Of a stretch of 64,000 nt of DNA, positions 16,955-25,784 are shown one piece after another (position 1 is the stretch's first letter; each line of letters begins with the position of its first letter). The notes under the pieces are model-generated. The model was not told the origin of the DNA. It saw nothing but the letters and a program-made list of their open reading frames with translations, and did no database searches. Source of the DNA: Paracoccus pantotrophus (GTDB taxonomy: Bacteria > Pseudomonadota > Alphaproteobacteria > Rhodobacterales > Rhodobacteraceae); NCBI RefSeq assembly GCF_008824185.1, contig NZ_CP044423.1, positions 1,439,501 to 1,503,500 of the forward strand. The letters are read 5' to 3'. The position numbers were made by a program, and so were the translations under genes.

Positions 16955-18175
16955 TCAATAGAACGCCTGCAGCCCGGTGATCGCGCGGCCCAGGATCAGG
17001 GCATGCACGTCATGGGTGCCTTCGTAGGTGTTGACGGTTTCCAGATTGACCATGTGCCGGATCACCTGGAATTCCTCGGAAATCCCATTGCCGCCATGCA
17101 TGTCGCGGGCAACCCGCGCGATCTCCAGCGCCTTGCCGCAGTTGTTGCGCTTGACGACGGAGATCATCTCGGGCGCGGCATTCGCAACGTCGAGCAGGCG
17201 CCCCACCTGCAAGGAAGCCTGAAGGCCCAGGCTGATCTCGGTCAGCATATTTGCCAGCTTGAGTTGGTAGATCTGCGTGTTCGCCAAGGGCTTGCCGAAC
17301 TGCTTGCGGTCGAGGCCATATTGTCGCGCGGCATGGAAACAGAACTCGGCTGCGCCCAGCACCCCCCAGGAAATGCCGTAGCGGGCGCGGTTAAGGCAGC
17401 CGAACGGACCCTTCAGCCCCTCGACATGTGGCAGAAGCGCGTCCTCGCCCACCTCCACACCGTCCATCACGATCTCGCCGGTGATCGAGGCGCGCAGGCT
17501 TAGCTTGCCGCCGATCTTGGGCGCCGACAGGCCCCTGGTTCCCTTGTCCAGCACAAAGCCGCGGATCTTGCCGCCATGCGCCTCGGACCTAGCCCAGACC
17601 ACGAAGACATCGGCGATGGGGCTGTTCGAGATCCACATCTTCGTGCCGTTGAGAACATAGCCAGCCGCGGTCTTCTTCGCCGTGGTCTTCATCCCGGCGG
17701 GGTCGGATCCCGCATCGGGCTCCGTCAAGCCGAAGCAGCCGATGAACTCGCCCGAAGCCAGTTTGGGAAGATATTTGCGGCGCTGTTCCTCGGATCCGTA
17801 GGCATAGATCGGATACATCACCAGAGAGGCCTGCACCGACATCATGCTGCGATAGCCGCTATCGACCCGCTCAACCTCGCGCGCGATCAGGCCGTAGCTG
17901 ACGTAGTTCGCGCCGATGCCGCCATATTCCTCGGGGATGGTGACGCCCAACAGGCCCATCGCGCCCATTTCACGGAAGATTTCGGGGTCGGTTTCCTCTT
18001 TCGCGAAAGCTTCGATCACACGCGGCTGCAGCTTTTCCTGCGCATAGACCCGGGCGGCATCGCGGATCGCCCGCTCGTCCTCCGTCAGCTGCCCATCCAG
18101 CCGGAGGGCGTCCTCCCAGTCGAAACGCGACAGTTCAGGGACGTCCTTCGGGCTGGGTTTCGGTCTATCGGTCAT
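16955..18175 (-). CDS. gcdH: Glutaryl-CoA dehydrogenase
   Basis: A 406-residue acyl-CoA dehydrogenase most like glutaryl-CoA dehydrogenase, which oxidises and decarboxylates glutaryl-CoA to crotonyl-CoA. Supporting segments are YRSMMSVQASLVMYPIYAYG, SNSPIADVFVVWA and the C-terminal NTYEGTHDVHALILGRAITG, with catalytic Glu385. The ATG at 18175 follows GGAGG, and the longer open frame upstream lacks family similarity. In this locus it would process the glutaryl-CoA left after one beta-oxidation round of pimeloyl-CoA. It lies 17 bases after the thiolase gene and 10 before etfB. Confidence 0.93.
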   Translation of the reverse strand: MTDRPKPSPKDVPELSRFDWEDALRLDGQLTEDERAIRDAARVYAQEKLQPRVIEAFAKEETDPEIFREMGAMGLLGVTIPEEYGGIGANYVSYGLIAREVERVDSGYRSMMSVQASLVMYPIYAYGSEEQRRKYLPKLASGEFIGCFGLTEPDAGSDPAGMKTTAKKTAAGYVLNGTKMWISNSPIADVFVVWARSEAHGGKIRGFVLDKGTRGLSAPKIGGKLSLRASITGEIVMDGVEVGEDALLPHVEGLKGPFGCLNRARYGISWGVLGAAEFCFHAARQYGLDRKQFGKPLANTQIYQLKLANMLTEISLGLQASLQVGRLLDVANAAPEMISVVKRNNCGKALEIARVARDMHGGNGISEEFQVIRHMVNLETVNTYEGTHDVHALILGRAITGLQAFY

Positions 18176-18192
18176 CAGAAATCCTCCGGGAA

Positions 18193-19395
18193 TCAAACAC
18201 GTTCGAGAAGCAGTGCCGAGCCCTGGCCGACGCCGATGCACATCGTGACAAGGGCGTGGCGGCCGGTGCCCTGCGACAGATCGAAGGCGGCGGAACCGGC
18301 GATGCGGGCGCCCGACATGCCCAGCGGATGGCCAAGCGCGATGGCGCCGCCATTGGGGTTCACGCGGGGGTCGTCGTCCGCAAGGCCCAGGCTACGGGTA
18401 ACGGCCAGCGCCTGCGCTGCGAAGGCCTCGTTCAGCTCGATCAGCGCCACCGCCTCGATGCCGATCCCGGCCTTTTCCAGCAGCTTGCGCACCGCAGGCA
18501 CCGGGCCGTAGCCCATCACGCGTGGCGCGACACCGGCCGAGGCGCCACCCACGACGCGCGCGCGTGGCGTCAGGCCGTGGCGCTTCACCGCCACCTCCGA
18601 CGCCACGATCAACGCCGCCGCACCATCGTTCACGCCGCTGGCGTTGCCGGCAGTGACCGACCCGTCAGGCCGGGTGATCGGCTTCAAGCGGGTCAGATCC
18701 TCAAGCGTGGTGGCGCGGGGGTGTTCGTCCTGAGTCACTTCGGCCGTCTTGCCGCGCCCGAGCGCAACGGTCACCGGCAGGATTTCCTGCGCCAGCCGGC
18801 CGCTCGCCTGCGCCGCAGCGGCTTTCTGCTGCGAGCGCAGGGCGAAGGCGTCCTGATCCTCGCGGCTGATCGCGTGATCGTCGGCCAGGTTCTGCGCAGT
18901 CTCGGGCATGGAGTCGGTGCCGTATTGCGCCTGCATCCGCGGATTGACGAAGCGCCATCCGATGGTGGTGTCATGGATTTCGTGCGCGCGGCTCCAGGCA
19001 CCCGGCGCCTTGGGCAGCACGAAAGGCGCGCGGGTCATGCTTTCGACGCCCCCGGCGATGGCCAGATCCATGTCGCCCGACTGGATCGCGCGGGCGGCAG
19101 CCGCGACGGCCTCGAGCCCCGAGCCGCAGAGGCGGTTCACCGTCACCCCCGGCACGGTTTCCGGCAGGCCCGCCAGCAATAGCGCCATGCGCGCGACGTT
19201 GCGATTGTCCTCGCCGGCCTGGTTGGCGCAGCCCAGCCAGACCTCCTCCACCGCCGCCGGGTCGAGGCCCGGATTGCGCGCCAGAAGCGCCGCCAGCGGC
19301 AGCGCGGCCAGATCGTCGGTGCGCAGCGGGGCCAGCGCCCCGCCATAGCGGCCGATCGGCGTGCGGATATAATCGCAGATGAAAGCGTCGGTCAT
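18193..19395 (-). CDS. Thiolase, 3-oxoadipyl-CoA thiolase-like (acetyl-CoA acyltransferase)
   Basis: A 400-residue thiolase. The start MTDAFICDYIRTPIGRYGG is typical of PcaF/PaaJ thiolases. It has the acylation Cys in NRLCGSGLEAV, the HPLGMSGAR motif and the C-terminal Cys in MCIGVGQGSALL. The family cleaves 3-oxoacyl-CoA, including dicarboxylic ones such as 3-oxoadipyl-CoA. Here it could cleave 3-oxopimeloyl-CoA to glutaryl-CoA and acetyl-CoA, and also acetoacetyl-CoA. The start is set seven bases after the upstream stop and matches the family N-terminus. Confidence 0.9.
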   Translation of the reverse strand: MTDAFICDYIRTPIGRYGGALAPLRTDDLAALPLAALLARNPGLDPAAVEEVWLGCANQAGEDNRNVARMALLLAGLPETVPGVTVNRLCGSGLEAVAAAARAIQSGDMDLAIAGGVESMTRAPFVLPKAPGAWSRAHEIHDTTIGWRFVNPRMQAQYGTDSMPETAQNLADDHAISREDQDAFALRSQQKAAAAQASGRLAQEILPVTVALGRGKTAEVTQDEHPRATTLEDLTRLKPITRPDGSVTAGNASGVNDGAAALIVASEVAVKRHGLTPRARVVGGASAGVAPRVMGYGPVPAVRKLLEKAGIGIEAVALIELNEAFAAQALAVTRSLGLADDDPRVNPNGGAIALGHPLGMSGARIAGSAAFDLSQGTGRHALVTMCIGVGQGSALLLERV

Positions 19396-19402
19396 CGGAT
19401 CC

Positions 19403-21451
19403 TCACAATTCTTCGGGGGTCTTGCCTTCGGCCGCGGCGCGGGCCAGCAGGTCGGGAACGCTCCAGGACAGTGGGTCTTCGGCGGCATAACCTTCGATCC
19501 GCCGCAGGATTTCAGACAGGCCGACGCGGCCCGCCCAATGCATCGGCCCGCCGCGCCAGCGCGGAAAGCCGTAGCCGTGGATCATCACGAGGTCGATGTC
19601 GGCCGCGCGTTCAGCAATCCGTTCGCCAAGGATACGGAAGCCCTCCTCGACCATCGCGGCAGTCGCACGGGCCACGATCTCCGCGTCGGTGAATCGACGC
19701 CGTACAATCCCCGCCCGCGCGCTTTCCTCCACCACGATCCCGTCGATCAGCGCCGAGGATACGGCCTTGCCGCCCGTATGGTCATACCAGCCGGCGCCGG
19801 TCTTGCGGCCCAGGCGGCCGGTCTCCTCGACGATGCGGTCGGCGATGGGGATGTAGCGAAAGCCCGGCATGGTCTTCCAGCCCAGCCGCTTGCGGTTGGC
19901 ATAGGCGATGTCCAGCCCCGACAGGTCCTGCACCTCGTAAGGCCCCATCGCCAGGCCGAAGCCGCGCATCGCTGCGTCGATCTGCGCCGGCAGCGCGCCC
20001 TCGATCAGCATCACGTCGCAGCACTGGCGATAACGGGTCAGGATGCGGTTGCCGATGAAGCCGTCGCAGACCCCGGCCAGCACCGGAATCTTCCTCAGCC
20101 GCGCCGCGAGCCGCAGGGCGGTGACAAGGGTTTCCGGCCCGGTGTCCCGCGCCCGGATCACCTCGACCAGCTTCATCACATGCGCCGGGCTGAAGAAATG
20201 CAGGCCGAGGAAGCGCGTGGGATTGCGCAGCCCCTCGGTGATCCGGTCAGGGTCCAGATACGAGGTATTGGTTGCCAGGATCGCGGTTTCCGGCAGGGCC
20301 GCATCCAGCGCGGCAAAAACCTGCCGTTTGATCGACAGATCCTCGAACACGGCCTCGATGGCAATGTCCACCGGGGGCAGATCGTCATAACCGGCGCGGA
20401 AGGTGAACAGCCGCTCCATGTCCGAAGCGGCCCGTTCCGCACTGGCCTTGCCACGCTTGACCGCATCGTCGAACAACCGCGCGATATTGGCACGGGCGCG
20501 TTCCACAGCGGCGGCGTCGGTCTCAACCAGCGTGACGGTGACGCCAATACCGGCCAGGGCATAGGCAATGCCCGCGCCCATCGTGCCGCCGCCCACAACC
20601 ACGGCCGAACGGACATCCGCCCCCTGGGCCTTGCCCTGCCCCATTGCGGCGCGTTCGGCAAAGAAGACATAGCGCAAGGCAGCGGCCTGATCGCCGGTCT
20701 TCAGATCCAGAAAGTTCTGGCGTTCCAGCGCCAGCCCCTCGGCCAAGGACAGGCGCACGGCAGCTTCGATCAGGTCGATGGCCCTTTGCGGGGCGATCTG
20801 CTGCGGGCTGCGCCGGGCGGCCTGCTTTCGGGCAGCCTCGATGGCGACGGGATCGCAGGCGGGCGCGGGCCGCGCGCCGGTCGCGGGACGATCCGGCAGG
20901 GCCAATATCCGCGCCGCGGCCACAGGATCGTCGGTCATGGCATCGACGAGGCCGATCCGCAGCGCCTCGGCCGCACCGATCACCCGGCCCTCGGGGATCA
21001 GCGACAGCGCCTGCTCCAGCCCGACCAGCCGCGGCAACCGCTGCGTGCCGCCTGCGCCGGGGACCACGCCCAGCGTCACCTCGGGCAGGCCCAGGGTCGC
21101 GCGGGGCGCCGCCACCCGCGCGGCGCAGGCCAGCGCCAGTTCCAGCCCGCCACCCAGTGCCGCGCCGTTGATCGCGGCCACGACCGGCACCGGGAAGCTC
21201 TCGATCCGGTTTGCGATATCGGGCAGATGCGGTGGCCGCGGCGGGGCCGAGAACTCTTTCGCATCCGCCCCGGCGACAAAGGTTTTTCCCGCGCCGGTCA
21301 GCACCACGCGCGCGACGCCGGCGGCTTCCGCCCGGTCCAGCGCCATCATCAGCCCCGCGCGCACCGCGCGCGAGGCGACGTTCACCGGCGGGTTGTCGAT
21401 GGTGATCAGTGCGATATCGTCGGCAAGGGAAAGGTGAACCGCGTCGCTCAT
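19403..21451 (-). CDS. Fused enoyl-CoA hydratase / 3-hydroxyacyl-CoA dehydrogenase (FadJ/FadB type)
   Basis: A 682-residue two-domain enzyme. The N-terminal crotonase domain (about residues 1-190) keeps both catalytic glutamates (GGGLELAL and LPEVTLGVVPGAGG). The C-terminal part is a 3-hydroxyacyl-CoA dehydrogenase with a GGGTMGAGIA NAD loop and HFFSPAHVMKLVE. It performs the hydration and oxidation steps of beta-oxidation. In this operon it can serve both the pimeloyl-CoA round and the conversion of crotonyl-CoA to acetoacetyl-CoA. It is close to, and co-directional with, the thiolase and the SDR genes. Confidence 0.92.
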   Translation of the reverse strand: MSDAVHLSLADDIALITIDNPPVNVASRAVRAGLMMALDRAEAAGVARVVLTGAGKTFVAGADAKEFSAPPRPPHLPDIANRIESFPVPVVAAINGAALGGGLELALACAARVAAPRATLGLPEVTLGVVPGAGGTQRLPRLVGLEQALSLIPEGRVIGAAEALRIGLVDAMTDDPVAAARILALPDRPATGARPAPACDPVAIEAARKQAARRSPQQIAPQRAIDLIEAAVRLSLAEGLALERQNFLDLKTGDQAAALRYVFFAERAAMGQGKAQGADVRSAVVVGGGTMGAGIAYALAGIGVTVTLVETDAAAVERARANIARLFDDAVKRGKASAERAASDMERLFTFRAGYDDLPPVDIAIEAVFEDLSIKRQVFAALDAALPETAILATNTSYLDPDRITEGLRNPTRFLGLHFFSPAHVMKLVEVIRARDTGPETLVTALRLAARLRKIPVLAGVCDGFIGNRILTRYRQCCDVMLIEGALPAQIDAAMRGFGLAMGPYEVQDLSGLDIAYANRKRLGWKTMPGFRYIPIADRIVEETGRLGRKTGAGWYDHTGGKAVSSALIDGIVVEESARAGIVRRRFTDAEIVARATAAMVEEGFRILGERIAERAADIDLVMIHGYGFPRWRGGPMHWAGRVGLSEILRRIEGYAAEDPLSWSVPDLLARAAAEGKTPEEL

Positions 21452-21460
21452 GTCTGCCTT

Positions 21461-22225
21461 TCAGAGATGCGGGTGGATGCCGCCGGAGACGGCCATGATT
21501 TCGCCGGTGACAAAGCGGGCCGCGTCCGAGGCGAAGAAGGCCACCGCTTCGGCGATTTCCTCGGGTTCGGCCATGCGGCGATTGAAGGCCAGCGCGGTCA
21601 GCCGCGCCGCCTCGGCCTCGGGCATGTTCTGCGTGACCGAGGTGCGGGTCAGCCCCGGCGCGACGGCGTTGACGGTCACGGCGGGGGCCAGTTCGGCCGC
21701 AAGGCTGCGTGTCAGCGAGGCGATGGCGGCCTTGGCGGCTGCGTAATCCACCTGCCCCGCCTCGCCGCCGAACACCACCGTCGCGAAGTTGACGATCCGG
21801 CCGAACCTGCGCTCAACCATCCCCGGCGCGAAGGCCCGGATCAGGTGGAAATTGCCCATCAGGTTCAGCTCGAAGGTCGAGCGGAACTGCGCCTCGTCCA
21901 TTTCCAGGAACGGAGTGTAGAGCCGGGGCGAGCGGATGCCGCCCACGGTATTGACCAGCACATCGGCGCCGCCGAAGCCTTCCTGCGCCAGGGCGCAGAA
22001 CGCCTCGGCCTCAGCTGCGGCGGTAATGTCGCAACGCAACGAAACAATGCGCGCGGCAGGATATTCGGTGCCCAGAAGCGCCACGGTTTCCGCCAGCCGT
22101 GTGCCCGAGATGTCGGTCAGGGCCAGAGCCTCTGCCCCGTCCTGCAACAGCCGCCGGGCGACGGCGCGACCCATCGGGCCGCCTGCCCCTGTCAGCACGA
22201 CACGCGGTCCCGCGATACGGGTCAT
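21461..22225 (-). CDS. SDR family oxidoreductase with atypical catalytic serine position
   Basis: A 254-residue SDR. The cofactor loop (TGAGGPMG, residues 12-19) and Tyr161/Lys165 (YAAAK) are normal. The position 13 residues before Tyr, where the catalytic Ser usually sits, is Ala148, followed by Thr149, and NNAG is replaced by VNTVGG. Its start overlaps the ligase stop by four bases. It is a second SDR beside badH in the same operon. It may oxidise another ring or chain hydroxyl, or it may have altered activity. No precise function is claimed. Confidence 0.85.
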   Translation of the reverse strand: MTRIAGPRVVLTGAGGPMGRAVARRLLQDGAEALALTDISGTRLAETVALLGTEYPAARIVSLRCDITAAAEAEAFCALAQEGFGGADVLVNTVGGIRSPRLYTPFLEMDEAQFRSTFELNLMGNFHLIRAFAPGMVERRFGRIVNFATVVFGGEAGQVDYAAAKAAIASLTRSLAAELAPAVTVNAVAPGLTRTSVTQNMPEAEAARLTALAFNRRMAEPEEIAEAVAFFASDAARFVTGEIMAVSGGIHPHL

Positions 22226-23877
22226 TTCTTCATGGCCTCGTATTCGGCCCGCAGTTCGTTGCGCAGCGCAAATTTCTGGATCTTGCCCGATGCGGTCGAA
22301 GGCAGGCGGTCGCGAATTTCCAGCCGCTCGGGGAAATACTGCTTGGCCAGATGAAGGCCGGACAGGAAGTTCACCATCGCCGGGAGGTCGATGCTTTGGC
22401 CGGGCTTCGGCACGATGAAGGCGCAAGCACGCTCGCCCAGCCTTTCGTCCGGATAGGCAACGATGGCGACCTGCTGCACGGCCGGATGCTTGTAAAGCAG
22501 CGCCTCGACCTCGACGACCGGAATATTCTCGGCGCCCCTGATGATCACGTCCTTGGAACGGCCGCAGATCCGGATATAGCCCTGCTCATCCATGCGCGCG
22601 ATGTCGCCGGTATCGAACCAGCCCTCGGCATCGGTAGCGTTCCATTGCGGACGCTTGAGATAACCGGCGAAGTTCGAACAGCCGCGCACGAACAGTTCTC
22701 CCTCCTGCCCCGGGCCCAGCGGCATGCCGTCGGGGTCGCGGATCTGCAGCTCCATCCCCGGCAGGGCAAAGCCGTCGGTCTGGACCGAACGCTCGTCAGG
22801 ATCCTCGGGCGCGACCACCGTGACGGCGCCGTTCTCGGTCATGCCCCAGGCCGAAATGACCTTGGCGTCCAATATCCGCTGCGCCCGTTCGACCAGGGGT
22901 CCGGGGATCGCGGTGCCGGCGCAAAGGAAGATGCGCAGCGAGGAAGGATCGGTGGCACCTTCCTCGACCGCCGAGGTCAGGTCCATCAGGAAAGGGGTCG
23001 AGGCCATGGTGAAGCTGACCCGCTCGTCCTGGATCAGCCGTGCGGCAAGATCCTTGTCCCAGCTGTCCATCAGGATCATGCGGGCGCACAGCATCACCGG
23101 CATCAGGAACCCATACATGAAGCCGGTCTGGTGCGCCATCGGCGAGAACATCAGCACGGTGTCATCCGCGCCCAGATGCAGCCGGTCGGCATAGGCCACC
23201 AGGTTGGAATACATCGTGTTGGCCGTATGCATCACGCCCTTCGGCTCGCCCGTGGTGCCCGAGGTGTAGATCAGCTGGCAAACGTCGTTCGCATCGCCCC
23301 GGTCACGAGCCGAGACGGCGCGCAGATCCGCGCCCACCTCCAGCGCCGGATCCAGCAACAGCGCATCGAAGCTGTTCGGTCCATCGCCGCCGGCAACGAT
23401 GACATGGCGCAGGTCGGGCAGATCGGGGCGCATGCTCTCGGCCATGGTCTCGTGGTCGAAGCCGCGAAACAGTTTCGGCACCACAAAGGCCTTGGCCTCG
23501 CCATGCTTCAGCATGAACAGCAGCTCGTGTTCGCGAAAGATCGGCATCACCGGATTGAAGACCACGCCCAGCTTGCGGCAGCCGATGTAGAGCGCGACGA
23601 GCTCCCAGCTGTTGGAAAGCTGGCAGGCCAGCACGTCGTCGCGGCCAAGGCCGAGCCTGCGCAGCCCCGCCGCCACGCGCCAGGACAGCGCGTCAAGCTC
23701 GGTCCAGGTCAGGTCGCGGCGGTCGCCGGTCGCTGTCACGATGCTGGTCAGCGCCACCGCCTGCGGCTTTTCGCGCAGACAATCCTCGAAATAGTCGAGC
23801 AGCGTCTTGCCGGGCCATAGACCCTCGGCCTCCATCCGGGCGCGGCGCGGTTCGATCAGGACGGCATCGAATTTCAT
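22222..23877 (-). CDS. aliA: Cyclohexanecarboxylate-CoA ligase-like AMP-forming acyl-CoA synthetase
   Basis: A 551-residue ANL-superfamily ligase with the P-loop motif YTSGTTGEPKGV, the GWFDTGDIARMD hinge motif and the catalytic Lys near the C-terminus in SGKIQKF. The N-terminus (MKFDAVLIEPRRARM) resembles alicyclic-acid ligases of the AliA type. It would form cyclohexanecarboxyl-CoA with ATP and CoA in the cytoplasm. The next gene upstream encodes an AliB-like dehydrogenase, and badI and badH are in the same run, which strengthens the assignment. GGGAGGAAG precedes the ATG. Exact acid preference is inferred. Confidence 0.82.
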   Translation of the reverse strand: MKFDAVLIEPRRARMEAEGLWPGKTLLDYFEDCLREKPQAVALTSIVTATGDRRDLTWTELDALSWRVAAGLRRLGLGRDDVLACQLSNSWELVALYIGCRKLGVVFNPVMPIFREHELLFMLKHGEAKAFVVPKLFRGFDHETMAESMRPDLPDLRHVIVAGGDGPNSFDALLLDPALEVGADLRAVSARDRGDANDVCQLIYTSGTTGEPKGVMHTANTMYSNLVAYADRLHLGADDTVLMFSPMAHQTGFMYGFLMPVMLCARMILMDSWDKDLAARLIQDERVSFTMASTPFLMDLTSAVEEGATDPSSLRIFLCAGTAIPGPLVERAQRILDAKVISAWGMTENGAVTVVAPEDPDERSVQTDGFALPGMELQIRDPDGMPLGPGQEGELFVRGCSNFAGYLKRPQWNATDAEGWFDTGDIARMDEQGYIRICGRSKDVIIRGAENIPVVEVEALLYKHPAVQQVAIVAYPDERLGERACAFIVPKPGQSIDLPAMVNFLSGLHLAKQYFPERLEIRDRLPSTASGKIQKFALRNELRAEYEAMKK

Positions 23878-23905
23878 GGGTTCTTCCTCCCCTTTTTCTC
23901 CCGGC

Positions 23906-25075
23906 TCAGCCGGTGACGGCCTTGCCGGCCCGCTCGCGGGCGATGATGTTCTTCATGATGTGCGCGGTGCCGTCGCCGATCTGCAGGCCCAGCACGTCGC
24001 GCAGCCGCTGCTCGAACGGCAATTCGTTGGAATAGGCGGCATGGCCATGGATCAGCAGGCAGGCATGGATCGCCTCGTAGGCCAGCAGCGGCGGCCACCA
24101 TTTCGCCATCGCAGCCTCCGCCACATGCGGCAGACCGTTGTCCTTGAGCCACAGCGCGTTCAGCGACAGCAACCGCGCCGCCTCGACCTTGGTGTCGAAA
24201 TCGGCAAGCTGGTGGGTGATGCCTTGGAAGGCGGCCAGCGGTTTGTCGAAAGCCCTGCGCCCGCCGATATAGTCCCAGGTCTCGTCCAGCGATTGCCGCG
24301 CGGTGCCCAGGCATTGCAGCCCGATCAGCGAACGCGAGAAGTCGAAGCCCTGCATGACCTGGACGAAGCCCTTGCCCTCCTCTCCCAGCAGGTGATCGGC
24401 GGGCACGCGCACGTTGTCGAAGAAGATCGAGCCGCGGCCGATGGCGTGCTGGCCCAGGTCGGTGAAGCGGGTGGTGGAAATGCCGGGCGTGTCCATCGGC
24501 ACGAAGACGGCGGAAATGCCGCGCGCCCTGTCCTCGGGCCTGCCGGTGCGGGCAAAGACCACCGCGCCTTTCGCCTGATCGGCGCAGGAGATCGAGGTCT
24601 TTTCGCCGTTGATCACATAATGGTCGCCGTCGCGTTCCATCCGCAAGCCCAGGTTCGCGGCATCCGAACCACCACGCGGCTCGGTCAGGGCGATGGCGAC
24701 GATCAACTCGCCCCCGATCAATTTGGGCAACCATTCGCGCTTGATCTCGGGATTGGCGAAATTCGCGAGGATCTGCCCGTTCAGCGAGGCGAGGATGTTG
24801 ACATAGCCCATGTTGAAATCGCCCCGGGCGATTTCCTCGATGATGACGCCGGAATAGATGGCGCCGGAGCCGAGGCCGCCGAATTCCTCGGGCAGTTCCG
24901 GCGCGATCAGGCCAAGGCCGCCCATCTCGCGCAGAAGATCGGGGCCGAAGCCGCCCGCCTTCTCACGCGCCTGATAGCCGGGGGCCAGTTTCTCGGCGGC
25001 GAACTTGCGGGCGAGGTCGCGCAGTGCGTTCAGTTCCTCGGTGTCGAAGATGGTGGGATACATGGGCTGCCTCAT
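23906..25075 (-). CDS. aliB: Cyclohexanecarboxyl-CoA dehydrogenase-like acyl-CoA dehydrogenase
   Basis: A 389-residue acyl-CoA dehydrogenase with the FAD-binding segments (IALTEPRGGSDAANL, ISCADQAKG) and the C-terminal flavin region. The usual YEGT catalytic motif reads IGDGT, so Asp368 stands where most relatives have the base Glu. The alicyclic acyl-CoA dehydrogenase branch is known to use an Asp base, so this fits oxidation of cyclohexanecarboxyl-CoA to the 1-ene. The ATG overlaps the ABC ATPase stop (ATGA). Electrons would go to the ETF encoded in the same cluster. Confidence 0.85.
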   Translation of the reverse strand: MRQPMYPTIFDTEELNALRDLARKFAAEKLAPGYQAREKAGGFGPDLLREMGGLGLIAPELPEEFGGLGSGAIYSGVIIEEIARGDFNMGYVNILASLNGQILANFANPEIKREWLPKLIGGELIVAIALTEPRGGSDAANLGLRMERDGDHYVINGEKTSISCADQAKGAVVFARTGRPEDRARGISAVFVPMDTPGISTTRFTDLGQHAIGRGSIFFDNVRVPADHLLGEEGKGFVQVMQGFDFSRSLIGLQCLGTARQSLDETWDYIGGRRAFDKPLAAFQGITHQLADFDTKVEAARLLSLNALWLKDNGLPHVAEAAMAKWWPPLLAYEAIHACLLIHGHAAYSNELPFEQRLRDVLGLQIGDGTAHIMKNIIARERAGKAVTG

Positions 25076-25784
25076 TGAACCATCAGATATTTGCGGGTGA
25101 TTTCCGGGTCGGCATAGAAGCCGTCCACGCTGCCGTTCCAGACCATCATGCCCCGGTCGATGACATAGACCCGGTCGGCGCAGCGACGGATCGTGTTCAG
25201 CGCCTGTTCGGACACGATCATCGACACCCCCTCGCGTTTCAGCGCGACGATGGCGTCGACCACCTCCTCGGCGATCTTGGGCGCCAGCCCCTCATGCGGC
25301 TCGTCGAGCAGCAGAAGCTTCGGGCAGGTCAGCAGCGACCGGGCGATGGACAGCATCTGCTGCTCGCCCCCGCTCATCACCCCTGCCTTGCGGTGACGAT
25401 AGTCGTGCAATTGCGGGAACAGGCGGAACACCTCGTCCACCGTCCAGCGGCGGCGGCCGGCGGCGGCGGCGACCGGCCGCGGCACGTTCAGGTTTTCCAG
25501 TACCGAAAGCGAGGCGAAGACGCGCCGGTCCTCGGGCACATAGCCCACGCCGCGGCGGATCACCTCATGCGGGCGCATCCCGGCCAGCGGGGCACCGTCG
25601 AAGACGATCTCGCCCCCGTCACGGCAATCTGGTCACGGACGATGGACTTCATCGTCGAGGATTTGCCGACCCCGTTCCGCCCGATCAGGCAGACCACCTC
25701 GCCAGGCGCGACCTCCAGGTCGATCCCGTGCAGAACCTCGGCCTTGCCATAGGCGGCGTGCAGGTCTGAAATGCGCAGCATCAT
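25072..25784 (-). pseudogene. LivF-like ABC transporter ATPase, interrupted by a -1 frameshift
   Basis: The N-terminal part (from ATG at 25784) carries Walker A (GRNGVGKSST). The C-terminal part, in another frame, carries the signature MSGGEQQML and Walker B LLLLDEPHEG. The frames meet at a run of five C on the + strand (25613-25617, five G in the gene). One extra G would give a continuous 237-residue protein reading TGGEIVFDGAPLAGMRP across the join, exactly the family pattern. It is therefore a normal livF with a one-base loss, either real or a homopolymer base-calling error. It starts ATGA-overlapped with the LivG-like gene. Confidence 0.88.

Noticed and set aside
19379..22354. A 991-codon plus-strand frame opposite the hydratase/dehydrogenase and SDR genes
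   Set aside because: No recognisable domain and typical shadow composition. The minus-strand genes are clear.
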